This document shows, one piece after another, positions 15,868 to 23,850 of a stretch of DNA of 32,275 bases (position 1 is the stretch's first letter; every line of letters begins with the position of its first letter). A program made the translations under genes and the position numbers. Source of the DNA: Spirochaetia bacterium (GTDB lineage Bacteria > Spirochaetota > Spirochaetia > Treponematales > Treponemataceae). The notes beneath the pieces were generated by a model, which searched no databases, was not told the origin of the DNA, and saw only the letters and a list, made by a program, of their open reading frames with translations. Where the stretch lies: NCBI GenBank assembly GCA_900769985.1, contig CAAGIS010000148.1, forward strand, positions 1-32,275. The letters run 5' to 3'.

Positions 15868-17265
15868 TTATTTTCCGACACAGAATCTTGAAAAAATATT
15901 TTCAAGAACATCATCAGGCGTTATTTCTCCTGTAACTTCACCGAGAAAATCCAGACTGTCTTCAAGGTCCTGCACGACAGCATCAAGAGTATAGTTATCA
16001 TCTGCTGCAACAAGGGCATGTTCTGCACACTCAAGCGCCTGCTCTACCATTTCTTTCTGGCGTGCTGAACCAAGTCCTGCCTGTTCGCGAGTTGTATTCT
16101 GTCCTGATGTCAAAACTTCTTTGACTGACAATGTAAGCCTGTCGATTCCAAGAGAACTTTTTGCAGAAATATATATTTCGTCTTTTAAAGACGGAATAAG
16201 TTTTTTATCATCGATGCAAAGTGCAGGTTTTTCTGAATCAGACAGTTTATCGATTTTATTCCAAATGAATAAAACAGGCTTTGAAAAATCTTTTAAAAAT
16301 TCCAAGTCTGAACTTTTTAACTTTTGAGTTGAATCTGCCAGATACAGAATTACATCTGCATCTTCTGACAAGTCTACAGTCCGTTCAACTCCTGCCTGTT
16401 CAATTACATCGTCAGTAATGCGAAGTCCTGCCGTATCAAAAAGCCTTGCCGGGATGCCGTCGATACTTACCCAGCTTTCAATCCAGTCGCGTGTCGTGCC
16501 TTCTATATCGCTGACGATTGCCCGGTCTTCTTTTAGCATTGAATTAAACAAACTGGATTTTCCGGCATTAGTTTTTCCACACAACACAAGACGCGCACCT
16601 TCCTGATATAATTTTTCGCTCTTCCATGAATCACGTAAACTTTTTAATCGTTCAATTGCATGCACGATTCCGGCACGGTCAAATGAATCTGCAATTGTTT
16701 CTTCGTCTTCAGGATATTCTATTTCAACTTCTATACCGGCAAGAGTACTGACAATCATCTTTTTTATTTCATCGATTTCTTTGTAAAGATTTCCTGCAAG
16801 ACGACCTGCAGCCCTTCCGCAGCCTGAATCAGTACGACTTTCGATTATTTCACGGACAGCTTCGGCTTTTGTCAAATCTGCCTTGCCGTTTATATATGCA
16901 CGGAACGTATACTCACCGCGCTGTGCTTGTCTGAATCCGTTTTTTAAAAGCAAGTTAAAAATTGAAGTAACGACAGCCGTTCCACCGTGACAGCTTATCT
17001 CTGCCATTTCTTCGCCTGTAAAAGATTTTGGCGCACGGAATACACTTACCAGAACTTCGTCAATTTTTTTATCGCCGTCTTTTATCCAGCCATAAACAAT
17101 TGTATTTCCCAAAGCAGAGCACAAAACATTCGGGCGCGAAAAAATCTTTGACAGTTTTTCAATAGAATTTTTACCTGACAGCCTTATTATGCCTAATGCG
17201 CTTGGTGCAAGTGCCGTTGCAATAGCAGCAATCGGTTCTTCTGGAGTGTAGCCTGTATTATTCAT
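15868..17265 (-). CDS. mnmE: tRNA modification GTPase MnmE
   Basis: With MnmG, MnmE makes the carboxymethylaminomethyl group on wobble uridine 34 of certain tRNAs. The 465-residue protein has the N-terminal folate-binding domain (GIIRLSG, EEMAEISCHGG, GEYTFRAYINGKADLTKAE), an inserted G domain with GKTNAGKSSLFN, IEGTTRD, DTAGLRITDDVIEQAGV and NKID, and the C-terminal FCVGK whose Cys is required for modification. Length is normal. It follows the HD-GYP-like gene by 18 nt and precedes mraY by 133 nt. The ATG has no strong ribosome binding site. mnmG is not in this window. Confidence 0.97.
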   Translation of the reverse strand: MNNTGYTPEEPIAAIATALAPSALGIIRLSGKNSIEKLSKIFSRPNVLCSALGNTIVYGWIKDGDKKIDEVLVSVFRAPKSFTGEEMAEISCHGGTAVVTSIFNLLLKNGFRQAQRGEYTFRAYINGKADLTKAEAVREIIESRTDSGCGRAAGRLAGNLYKEIDEIKKMIVSTLAGIEVEIEYPEDEETIADSFDRAGIVHAIERLKSLRDSWKSEKLYQEGARLVLCGKTNAGKSSLFNSMLKEDRAIVSDIEGTTRDWIESWVSIDGIPARLFDTAGLRITDDVIEQAGVERTVDLSEDADVILYLADSTQKLKSSDLEFLKDFSKPVLFIWNKIDKLSDSEKPALCIDDKKLIPSLKDEIYISAKSSLGIDRLTLSVKEVLTSGQNTTREQAGLGSARQKEMVEQALECAEHALVAADDNYTLDAVVQDLEDSLDFLGEVTGEITPDDVLENIFSRFCVGK

Positions 17266-17283
17266 AAAAACATTGTAAAGTTA

Positions 17284-18822
17284 TCAGATTACTTTTTCAA
17301 GTAAAGCAAGAATTTTTGAATCATAAATCCCGTTCTTTTTTTTCATTTCATTAAAAGCAGCTTCTGCATCCATGATTTTTCTGTAGGAGCGCGGATTTAT
17401 AAGCGAAATGTAGCTTTCTGCAACGCGGATAAATCTTGCAATCAAAGGAATTTTACTGCCCGAAAGTCCTGCAAGATAACCTTTACCGTCAATATTTTCG
17501 TGATGAAACTCAGAGGCATCAAGAAAAATCGTGCGTACGTCTTCTGGAATAAAACCAAAATATTCCCCAGCTTTCTGAACATGGCTTCTTACTTCATAAC
17601 GTTCACGGATTGTAAGATGCTCGCCTTGAAGAATGTTTTTTGATACTGAAAGAAATCCTGCGTCATAAACCATTGCAGCACAGTAATAAATCAATGCAAG
17701 TTCATCATCGACACCGGCAGCCTTTGAAAGTTTGAATACAAGTTCGCTTACTTTTTTAGAATTCTTCTTGCGCCCTGTTATTCTGTCAATTTTTTCGCCA
17801 AGTTCAATACACTGATGCTGGAGGGCAAGAAATTGTTTTTTTGACTCCGGTTTTTCAAAATATGATGCGGCAATATTTTTTGAATCAAAATCAGAAAGCC
17901 CTGTTTTTTTTCTTATTTTTATTTTTGCAGCTTCAGTTTCTGAATCAGAATTCCTCAGCGGCATATACGGAGTTTTGTCATCTTCTGCATCGAGTTGTAA
18001 AATGGAGACAACTTTCATTGTTGTTTCAAACTGTTCCTGAGCAAGAAGCATTCTTTTATGTTTCTGATGAAGATGCACAATCAAAAGCAGAATACTTAAG
18101 ATAATAAGTATGTAAAGTGAAATCATCAGTATTTTTATATTGCGCGCTTTCTGGTAATCGCTTTCAATTTCTATTTCGCGCCTAATGTCAGAAACAGTTT
18201 TATTGCCGCTTATAACATCATCCATACTTTTTTTACTCTGTTCAAGGCGGTAAATTTTCTGCAGAACTTTTTCAAGTTGTTTTCTGTTTTCTTTTTCTAT
18301 ACAGGAAAGTTTTTCCTGTTCGCCTTCAAGTTTTTTCTGCTCATATATTCTGTCAACAAGACTTATGATTCTCGGGCTTACAATTTCAGGGTGAAGCGTA
18401 ATGTACAAAACCATTTTGTCATAATTGCGTTTTGAGACGCCTGCGGAATTTTTGTAAAGCGATTTTATCCAGGCATAATAAGACGATTCTGCCATCAGCT
18501 GAATGTTGTCAGGCAAATCCTGTGTGCGCTGATGAAATTCGATTGCAATGTTAATTTCATCAATCGCTTTTAAATACATTCCCCTGTTGTAATAGTCAGT
18601 GGCTTTTTCTAAAATCAAGTTATCTTCCTGCTGGGAGATTTTTAATTCCTGCTCAGACTTTTCTTTTTTACCGGCTGCAGAAAACATCGGCGAAGGTGTT
18701 AAAAAAATTATGATTCCGAATATTAAAAAGAAAATCATTCCCATGCTTGAAGCTACAACCGAAAATTCTTTTTTTACTGAAAATCTTTTTGTTTTTGACG
18801 GTAATTTAATTTTTCTTTTCAT
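17284..18822 (-). CDS. Membrane protein with degenerate HD-GYP domain
   Basis: The 512-residue protein has a basic cytoplasmic N-terminus, a transmembrane helix (about 27-47), a roughly 180-residue extracytoplasmic part with a TPR-like helix pair (YYNRGMYLKAIDEINIAIE) and coiled coil, and a second helix (about 230-252). The cytoplasmic C-terminus resembles HD-GYP phosphodiesterases: HHENIDGKGYLAGLSGSKIP (His440-441), RSHVQKAGEYFG and the SYISLINPRSYR end. The defining HD pair reads YD (Tyr386-Asp387 in VYDAGFLSV), the following GK is GF, GYP is GYL and the metal Asp of the last motif is Glu. It is probably not a normal cyclic-di-GMP phosphodiesterase; a binding or scaffold role fits better. 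AGGA lies 7 nt before the ATG, 15 nt after the DUF4015 gene. Confidence 0.78.
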   Translation of the reverse strand: MKRKIKLPSKTKRFSVKKEFSVVASSMGMIFFLIFGIIIFLTPSPMFSAAGKKEKSEQELKISQQEDNLILEKATDYYNRGMYLKAIDEINIAIEFHQRTQDLPDNIQLMAESSYYAWIKSLYKNSAGVSKRNYDKMVLYITLHPEIVSPRIISLVDRIYEQKKLEGEQEKLSCIEKENRKQLEKVLQKIYRLEQSKKSMDDVISGNKTVSDIRREIEIESDYQKARNIKILMISLYILIILSILLLIVHLHQKHKRMLLAQEQFETTMKVVSILQLDAEDDKTPYMPLRNSDSETEAAKIKIRKKTGLSDFDSKNIAASYFEKPESKKQFLALQHQCIELGEKIDRITGRKKNSKKVSELVFKLSKAAGVDDELALIYYCAAMVYDAGFLSVSKNILQGEHLTIRERYEVRSHVQKAGEYFGFIPEDVRTIFLDASEFHHENIDGKGYLAGLSGSKIPLIARFIRVAESYISLINPRSYRKIMDAEAAFNEMKKKNGIYDSKILALLEKVI

Positions 18823-18837
18823 ATTGCTTTCCTGTTT

Positions 18838-21174
18838 TTATAAATTCTCGAATTCCTGATTATATACAGAATCCCAGAGTAAAATTTTTCTATTCTCGTG
18901 TTCTCTGTTTAATGCGGCATCTTTTATATCTTCTTTGTCAGCTGAACCTATTGCAGGCTTACGGTATTTTGGACTTGCTTCATAGGCTTTTCCGTTGTAT
19001 TCAGCGTCTTTAGGGTCAGGAGAAAGTTTTGAATAGTTGCCTGCGTTGTTCCAGTGCATATAGCCGCGATTTACGGAATCACGAACACCGAACATTTCTT
19101 TGCGGACATATTCTGTATCATAGTAAGTTCTGTCATACGGAACATTCAAAAAGAAAGTCTGAACCCATGGACGAACTACAACTTTATTACGCGCGATGAT
19201 TGTATTGCGGTAAGTTCCATAAAAATAAATTCTGTACGGGCGTTCTTCATAAGGTTCGTAATTTAAAAATTTATTTTCAAAATGAGACGGATAGAACATC
19301 GGGCAAATTACATCAACGTATTCTGCAAGAGTTTCAACATCCTGCCCTGTTCTTGCACCTGTTCTGTACCAGCCGTTTGCGCCGTAAATGTCAATTCCAA
19401 TCGGAGCGTGTATATTTTCTCTTGCATACGAAAGAAAACTTATAAGCGCGCTTTCTTTATCCATTCCTTCACTCTGCCAGCGGAACTGCGCACTGCTTAA
19501 ATTTGTTCCGTCTGTTGGGAAGCGTATATAGTCAAACTGGATTTCATCAAAACCACGCGAAATCAATTCTTTTGCAATTGCAACATCATATTCCCAAACC
19601 TCAGGGCAAAAAGGGTCAACCCAGTTTTCATCATAATAAGTCATTGTCCTTTTTCCTGACTCATCTGTTTCATAACCGCGCGTGCCTATCCATGGAGAAT
19701 TTGAAGCTTTGTTCCAGACTGCATATTTTCCGCCGTCATATTTTGAAAGATTTCTGTCTTTAAAAACTACAATCCGGGCAATCAGATAAATATTTTCTTT
19801 TTTAAACTCGCTTACAAATTTTTCAAGGTCAACTGCATACTGACTAATCTTTGCTTTTTTTAAGATTTCCGGATTTTTTGAATTATAACGTAAGAGTCCG
19901 TAATCATCTTTCATATCAATTACGAGGCTGTTCAGTTTATTATCAAGAATCAGTTTTCTAAATTTTTCGATTCCGTTTGGAAGCTGTGCCTGATATGCCG
20001 GAACGTAAAGGCTTTTTTGAGAAGAAATCTGTTTTGCATACGGAGACGTTACTTCTTCGGAATTTATCATCCAGATTTCATTTAACGTTACACTTGTTTT
20101 AAATCCGCTTTCTGCCTGAGAAATCCATGCAGAAAAAATCGGAGACGGGCTCAAGTTTATAAGTTTTTTCCATACGCTAAATCTATCTGGAACAAAAGGA
20201 ACTCCACCTGTTGCAATGTTAAATGCTTTTACACTTTTAGGACTTGAATACAAGATTGAAGAATCCGCAAGAAAAAGGCCGTCAATTGTATCAGCCGGTT
20301 CTTCGCCTTTATACACACAGACAGAACGTTTTTTTTCAAAATCAAATCTGTATATTCTTGGAATAAAAGTCTGCGCCAGAAAAATTTCTGTATAAATTGA
20401 ACCATCCTCTGCCCGACATAAAACAGGAAGAATGTCGCTCACTTCATCAGAACCGACATTAGGGTCAGCACCTGCAAGCCCTGCGGCAGCATTTACCATT
20501 TTCTTATTGCTGACCTTTGAATAAAAAAAGCCAAGCGTCGCATGCGAACAAAAAATATAATCATCGCTTGATACAGTTCCATCTGAATCTGCCGAACTTA
20601 ACGTTGCAACAGCAACTGCTTTTATCCCACTTGTAGCAATGCGAGGAGAGTTGTAATAAGTCCAACTCATTCCCGCATCCTCTGAAAGATAAATTCTGTC
20701 TTTTGTAGCACAAACCATCTGTTCTGGTTTTTGCGGATTATATGCAATATCCTTTATATCAGAAATCTGGTTTTCAAAACTTGTCGTGTTGCCGTCGTAT
20801 TTTTTTATAGTCAGAACAGGAAGTCCGCTGTTACGCGTTTCAAAAGTTTTTAAATCTTTACTGAAAAGAATTCCTTTTGAAGTCAGAAAGTAAAAAGCCC
20901 TTGAAGTTTTGTCATGTTCTGCAGGCTGTTCAACATAAAGAATCTGTTTTGCTTTCCCTTCTGTCCACAAAGGATAAATCGTATCGCCTTTTAAAATTTT
21001 ATAGATTCCTGTTTCTGAAGCAAGCAGTCCTTTGCCTGTTTCAAGTGACAAAGAATTTGAATTCTTACCTGGAATAATTTTTGGTAATGTATATAACGGA
21101 TTTATTTCTTTTTCCTGTGTAAATGCCATTCCTGGAATAAAAAGTGCTGCGATAAAAATAAGTAAAAGTTTCAT
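18838..21174 (-). CDS. Exported DUF4015 putative glycoside hydrolase with N-terminal beta-propeller-like region
   Basis: This 778-residue protein starts with a signal peptide (MKLLLIFIAALFIPGMAFTQ). Residues about 25-390 are beta-rich and include an Asp-box (LSEDAGMSWTYY), the hallmark of sialidase-type propellers. Residues about 395-730 form a TIM-barrel of the DUF4015 (GHL13) type: LVIDMKDDYGLLRY, YLIARIVVFKD, WVDPFCPEVWEY, FDEIQFDYIRFPTDG, IDIYGANGWY and ICPMFYPSH, with the barrel acids present. The enzymatic activity of this family is not established; a polysaccharide or peptidoglycan target is guesswork. It leads the run with the HD-GYP-like gene, mnmE, mraY and ychF. No Shine-Dalgarno precedes its ATG, and I cannot assign a convincing promoter in the 84 nt before it. 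Confidence 0.8.
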   Translation of the reverse strand: MKLLLIFIAALFIPGMAFTQEKEINPLYTLPKIIPGKNSNSLSLETGKGLLASETGIYKILKGDTIYPLWTEGKAKQILYVEQPAEHDKTSRAFYFLTSKGILFSKDLKTFETRNSGLPVLTIKKYDGNTTSFENQISDIKDIAYNPQKPEQMVCATKDRIYLSEDAGMSWTYYNSPRIATSGIKAVAVATLSSADSDGTVSSDDYIFCSHATLGFFYSKVSNKKMVNAAAGLAGADPNVGSDEVSDILPVLCRAEDGSIYTEIFLAQTFIPRIYRFDFEKKRSVCVYKGEEPADTIDGLFLADSSILYSSPKSVKAFNIATGGVPFVPDRFSVWKKLINLSPSPIFSAWISQAESGFKTSVTLNEIWMINSEEVTSPYAKQISSQKSLYVPAYQAQLPNGIEKFRKLILDNKLNSLVIDMKDDYGLLRYNSKNPEILKKAKISQYAVDLEKFVSEFKKENIYLIARIVVFKDRNLSKYDGGKYAVWNKASNSPWIGTRGYETDESGKRTMTYYDENWVDPFCPEVWEYDVAIAKELISRGFDEIQFDYIRFPTDGTNLSSAQFRWQSEGMDKESALISFLSYARENIHAPIGIDIYGANGWYRTGARTGQDVETLAEYVDVICPMFYPSHFENKFLNYEPYEERPYRIYFYGTYRNTIIARNKVVVRPWVQTFFLNVPYDRTYYDTEYVRKEMFGVRDSVNRGYMHWNNAGNYSKLSPDPKDAEYNGKAYEASPKYRKPAIGSADKEDIKDAALNREHENRKILLWDSVYNQEFENL

Positions 21175-21258
21175 ACTTTTACTATCGGCACAAGAATATT
21201 ACGACTTTACACATAAAACATCAGCAAAAAAAATACATCTAGAAAAATCAGTTTAAAA

Positions 21259-22737
21259 TCAGTTACCTTTTTCTTTTATTTCATACTCAGGTGAACATGT
21301 CAAATGCATTCCAAGTCTTCGTATGGTTCCTTCGTCTACAGGAGAAAGAATTACAGAAGAATGAAATTCAAGGTTGCGCAATTTCGGAAGTTGTGCAAGT
21401 GCAAGTTTTGCATTTTCATTAGTCGATGAACAGCATGCAAGCGCAACAAGAGCTTCTTCTACATGCAAGTTCGGGTTCTTGCTTTTTAAATCAAGCGTCT
21501 TTAACTGCTGAATAGGTTTTACATATTCTTCTGTCAGTAATTTTTCTTCATGTGGAAGCCCTGAAAGCTGTTTGAGAACTTTCAAAACGACGCTCGCTGC
21601 AGCACCTAGAAGACGGGACGTTCTGCCTACGACAATTTCGCCGTTTTCAAGTTGAATTGCAGCGCAAGGCTTTCCAGTTTCTGCCTGACGCTTTAATGCA
21701 GCAGGAACTATTGCCCTGTCTTCTGGTTTTAAGTCCGCCCTCTTCAAAAGGAATTCCTGTTTGTCAAGTTCTGATTTAGGACAGTTACCTTTTCTTACCT
21801 GACAGGCTGTAGCATAATAACGACGCAGCATTTCTTCTTTTGCAGAACGCTGGCAAACTTCATCATCGACAATTGCAAATCCAGCCATATTAACGCCCAT
21901 GTCTGTAGGCGACTGGTAAGGACTTGAGCCTAAAATTTGTTTGAAGATTTCTTTCAGCACAGGGAAAGTTTCGACATCGCGGTTATAATTTACAGTTGTC
22001 TTTCCATAAGCTTCAAGATGGAAAGGGTCAATCATATTTACATCATCAAGGTCAACAGTTGCAGATTCGTATGCAAGGTTTACAGGATGCTGGAGAGGAA
22101 GATTCCAGATTGGAAAAGTTTCAAATTTTGCATAGCCGGCTTTAATTCCGTGCTTGTGGTCGTGATATAAATTTGAAAGACATGTTGCCATTTTTCCGCT
22201 TCCAGGTCCAGGAGCTGTTACTACGCAGAGTTTTCGTTTTGTTGCGATGTATTCATTTCTGCCATAGCCATCATCACTTACAATAAGAGGAATGTTTCCA
22301 GGATAACCTTGAATCAAGTAGTGAAGGTAAGTCTTTACTCCAAGGTTAGTACATTTTGTCCTGAACTTATCGGCTGCCGGCTGACAAGTGTATTGGGTAA
22401 TTACGATTCCACTTACAAGAAATCCACGTTTTTCAAATTCTTTTTTGAGGCGAAGAGTCTCTTCATCATAGGTAATGCCCAAATCGCTGCGGATTTTGTT
22501 CTGTTCGATTGCATCTGCATTTACTACGATTATGATTTCTGCAATGTCCTTAAGTTTTTCGAGCATTTTTAATTTGTTGTCAGGAGCAAAACCGGGCAAT
22601 ACACGGGAAGCATGATAATCATCAAAAAGCTTGCCGCCAAATTCCAAATACAGTTTTTCAAACGAATCAATGCGTTCCTGAATATGCTCAGACTGCAACT
22701 TTAAATATTTTTTTGAGTCAAATCCGATTTGTTCCAT
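21259..22737 (-). CDS. DUF1846 family protein
   Basis: The 492-residue protein matches DUF1846 along its whole length (FDSKKYLKLQSEHIQERI at the start, GGKLFDDYHASRVLPGF, IVITQYTCQPAADKFR, GYGRNEYIATKRKLCVVTAP). It is soluble, with no signal or membrane segment. A glycine-rich loop GPGSGK (Lys182) looks like a P-loop but lacks the standard GxxxxGK spacing. The family is widespread in anaerobes and its biochemical function is not known to me. GGAG lies 10 nt before the ATG, and the gene has its own promoter (22792-22820), so it is probably monocistronic. Confidence 0.88.
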   Translation of the reverse strand: MEQIGFDSKKYLKLQSEHIQERIDSFEKLYLEFGGKLFDDYHASRVLPGFAPDNKLKMLEKLKDIAEIIIVVNADAIEQNKIRSDLGITYDEETLRLKKEFEKRGFLVSGIVITQYTCQPAADKFRTKCTNLGVKTYLHYLIQGYPGNIPLIVSDDGYGRNEYIATKRKLCVVTAPGPGSGKMATCLSNLYHDHKHGIKAGYAKFETFPIWNLPLQHPVNLAYESATVDLDDVNMIDPFHLEAYGKTTVNYNRDVETFPVLKEIFKQILGSSPYQSPTDMGVNMAGFAIVDDEVCQRSAKEEMLRRYYATACQVRKGNCPKSELDKQEFLLKRADLKPEDRAIVPAALKRQAETGKPCAAIQLENGEIVVGRTSRLLGAAASVVLKVLKQLSGLPHEEKLLTEEYVKPIQQLKTLDLKSKNPNLHVEEALVALACCSSTNENAKLALAQLPKLRNLEFHSSVILSPVDEGTIRRLGMHLTCSPEYEIKEKGN

Positions 22738-22791
22738 AAATAAAATGCTCCAGATAATTTTTTAAAATAATGACAGATGCAATATTTACAA

Positions 22792-22820
22792 AGTATATTT
22801 GATTTTTCTGGAATTTTCAA
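22792..22820 (-). promoter_or_regulatory. Sigma70-type promoter of the DUF1846 gene
   Basis: TTGAAA (22815-22820) and TATACT (22792-22797) on the minus strand have a 17-nt spacer. The start would be near 22785, giving a leader of about 48 nt. The -35 lies in the loop of a small inverted repeat (TTTTTCTG 22803-22810 with CAGAAAAA 22825-22832), so a stop for the upstream exonuclease gene may overlap this promoter. Confidence 0.55.
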
Positions 22821-22897
22821 CTGTCAGAAAAACTGGTTCAGAAAAACCGGTAAAAGGCTCATATACAAAATCTGAATTATTTTTATTCCCGAAATTT

Positions 22898-23818
22898 TTA
22901 TTGAACTATACGTTCAATTTCTTCTGCGAGAATAATACGAAGACCTTTTTTTTCTATTGCCAGCCTGCGTTCAGGTTCTATATCATCATCAAGAAAAACA
23001 ATGTTTCCCTTTTCTTTAAGGCGTTCAACCAGAACTCCTCCGCCTTCATAAATTCGCTTTGCAATATTTAAAGCGCGCTCAAGATCAGAAAAAACTTTTT
23101 TGTTAAGTTCAAATTTCTGACCGATGTAATTTTTTCTTATCGGATTTGGGGAACGCTTTGTATAATAAGCTTTAATTTTTGACATCATTTCTTTTTTATA
23201 TTCACGTTCTTGTGCCTGTATCTGAACCTGTTCAGATGAAACGAAAAAACCTTTGTTTTCTTTCATAAACTGTTCGAGAGTTTTATTTTCTTTTTCACAG
23301 AGTTTTTTCAAGACAAGCATCGTTACCATTGCATCGTCAACGCTTTTGTGCGATTCAAGTTTTGAAACATCACATTCCAAAAATTCTGCCCATTCAAAAA
23401 GTTTTTTCTTGCAGTCAAATTTTTGTGACAAAAGTTTTTCAGCATCAAAAGCACGAAACTTGATATATTCTTTGTAATAACGTTCGCACGCATTGTTTAC
23501 AAATCCGACATCATTGCTTACCGCAAATCCCGAGATAAAACAGTTTCCGTTCGTAAATAATTTTTTTATACGCTTATAGAAAAAATCAAAATTCGGTTTA
23601 CTTCTGAAATAGTCTTTTGAATATGCAAGCTGGCATTTATTTTTAGGACTGAACAGATACCAGTCAAAATCTGTTTCGGGGTTCATTACAATGTCTTCGC
23701 TTTCTATAACATTTAATTCATCATCTGCCAAAACGTATCCAAGTGAACAGATTTTTCCGATACCGTCAAAACAGTTTGCACATTCACAGTCAAAAAACAA
23801 AAAGGTTTTATGCTCCAT
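22898..23818 (-). CDS. DEDDh 3'-5' exonuclease with probable C-terminal BRCT domain
   Basis: The 306-residue protein has the full DEDDh exonuclease set: Asp10 and Glu12 in FFDCECAN, Asp103 in AVSNDVGF, and His157 with Asp162 in ESHKSVDDA. This is the family of DnaQ, RNase T and oligoribonuclease. Residues about 230-306 (GQKFELNKKVFSDLERALNI, GGGVLVERL, IVFLDDD, RLAIEKKGLRII) look like a BRCT domain, the fold that binds DNA ends or phosphopeptides in ligase and repair proteins. A basic linker (KEMMSKIKAYYTKR) joins them. A DNA repair or processing role is inferred. GGAG lies 7 nt before the ATG, and the gene starts 32 nt after pbpC, probably on the same transcript. Confidence 0.8.
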   Translation of the reverse strand: MEHKTFLFFDCECANCFDGIGKICSLGYVLADDELNVIESEDIVMNPETDFDWYLFSPKNKCQLAYSKDYFRSKPNFDFFYKRIKKLFTNGNCFISGFAVSNDVGFVNNACERYYKEYIKFRAFDAEKLLSQKFDCKKKLFEWAEFLECDVSKLESHKSVDDAMVTMLVLKKLCEKENKTLEQFMKENKGFFVSSEQVQIQAQEREYKKEMMSKIKAYYTKRSPNPIRKNYIGQKFELNKKVFSDLERALNIAKRIYEGGGVLVERLKEKGNIVFLDDDIEPERRLAIEKKGLRIILAEEIERIVQ

Positions 23819-23850
23819 TTTTTTTCTCCATTTTTTTATATTATACTCAT

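Noticed and set aside
22803..22864. Small inverted repeats after the exonuclease gene (TTTTTCTG/CAGAAAAA and an imperfect CTGGTT/AACCGG)
   Set aside because: Stems are short and AU-rich or mismatched on the coding strand, and they overlap a convincing promoter. Mentioned under that promoter but not called as terminators.
22799..23071. Plus-strand 90-codon frame over the exonuclease 3' end
   Set aside because: It lies opposite the exonuclease coding sequence and a promoter, without ribosome binding site or recognisable protein features.
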